A DNA stretch of 64,000 bases, taken from positions 9,674,001 to 9,738,000 of the forward strand of contig CM049310.1 in NCBI GenBank assembly GCA_026874595.1. The letters are read 5' to 3'. Made by a program: the position numbers and the translations under genes. Below, piece by piece: positions 63,901 through 64,000 of this stretch. Below the pieces are notes generated by a model. The model was not told the origin of the DNA, did not search any database, and saw only the letters and a program-made list of their open reading frames with translations. This DNA is from Sipunculus nudus. Taxonomy: Eukaryota; Annelida; Sipuncula; Golfingiida; Sipunculidae. Position 1 is the first letter of the stretch. Each line of letters starts with the position of its first letter.

Positions 63901-64000
63901 ATGTCAGTTTGAATGTTTGAATCAATTTTTTTTTCTATAATGTATATCATTAATATAATTTTGTAATTTGTTTCGGCATCAAAGTTTAGGATATGTCCAA

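Overview
The window is nuclear DNA from an invertebrate animal. The genes have GT-AG introns and the products are animal families. The intergenic and intronic DNA is AT-rich and packed with nested repeats. Repeats with hairpin ends and internal tandem units resemble the pearl/Helitron-like elements described from bivalves, and the LINE remnant looks like mollusc LINEs. I therefore favour a mollusc, probably a bivalve. This is inference, not proof.

Three protein genes can be rebuilt exon by exon. (1) N6AMT1/HEMK2 lies on the minus strand, 3211 down to 226, with four coding exons. Its 3' part is lost off the left edge. (2) A single YTHDF m6A reader lies on the minus strand, coding 27270 down to about 20652. 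Four exons are found; the last short coding exon is not identified. (3) A retinol dehydrogenase-like SDR of the SDR16C5/RDHE2 type lies on the plus strand, 38153 to 61952. It is complete, with six exons and 312 residues, and is interrupted by a 16 kb second intron.

Layout: 0.2-3.2 kb N6AMT1. 3.2-20 kb intergenic: a near-perfect foldback, a 43-bp tandem repeat, a decayed LINE, a SINE with target-site duplication, an element nested in another (12.5-15.4 kb), and two related repeats at 17.4-19.3 kb. 20.6-27.3 kb YTHDF, with a pogo/Tigger-type MITE and an 850-bp repeat in its third intron. 27.3-38.1 kb intergenic: tandem duplications, TA microsatellites, an array of about 143-bp units and a second MITE. 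38.1-62 kb SDR gene. 62-64 kb its 3' UTR and flank.

The most unusual content is a set of Helitron-like repeat families concentrated in SDR intron 2 and also present at 12.5-15.4, 30.6-31.7 and 57.3 kb. Most of these families carry an internal unit with the 12-bp palindrome GGTGGCGCCACC, which I count 12 times exactly. Several have a 5' hairpin after a T-run and a 3' hairpin followed by CTAG or CTTG. Nested copies give usable empty-site comparisons. The intron repeats also carry many perfect nuclear-receptor half-site repeats (DR0 and DR1) inside a gene that probably makes retinaldehyde. All coordinates were read by hand; repeat boundaries are approximate unless an end motif is cited.
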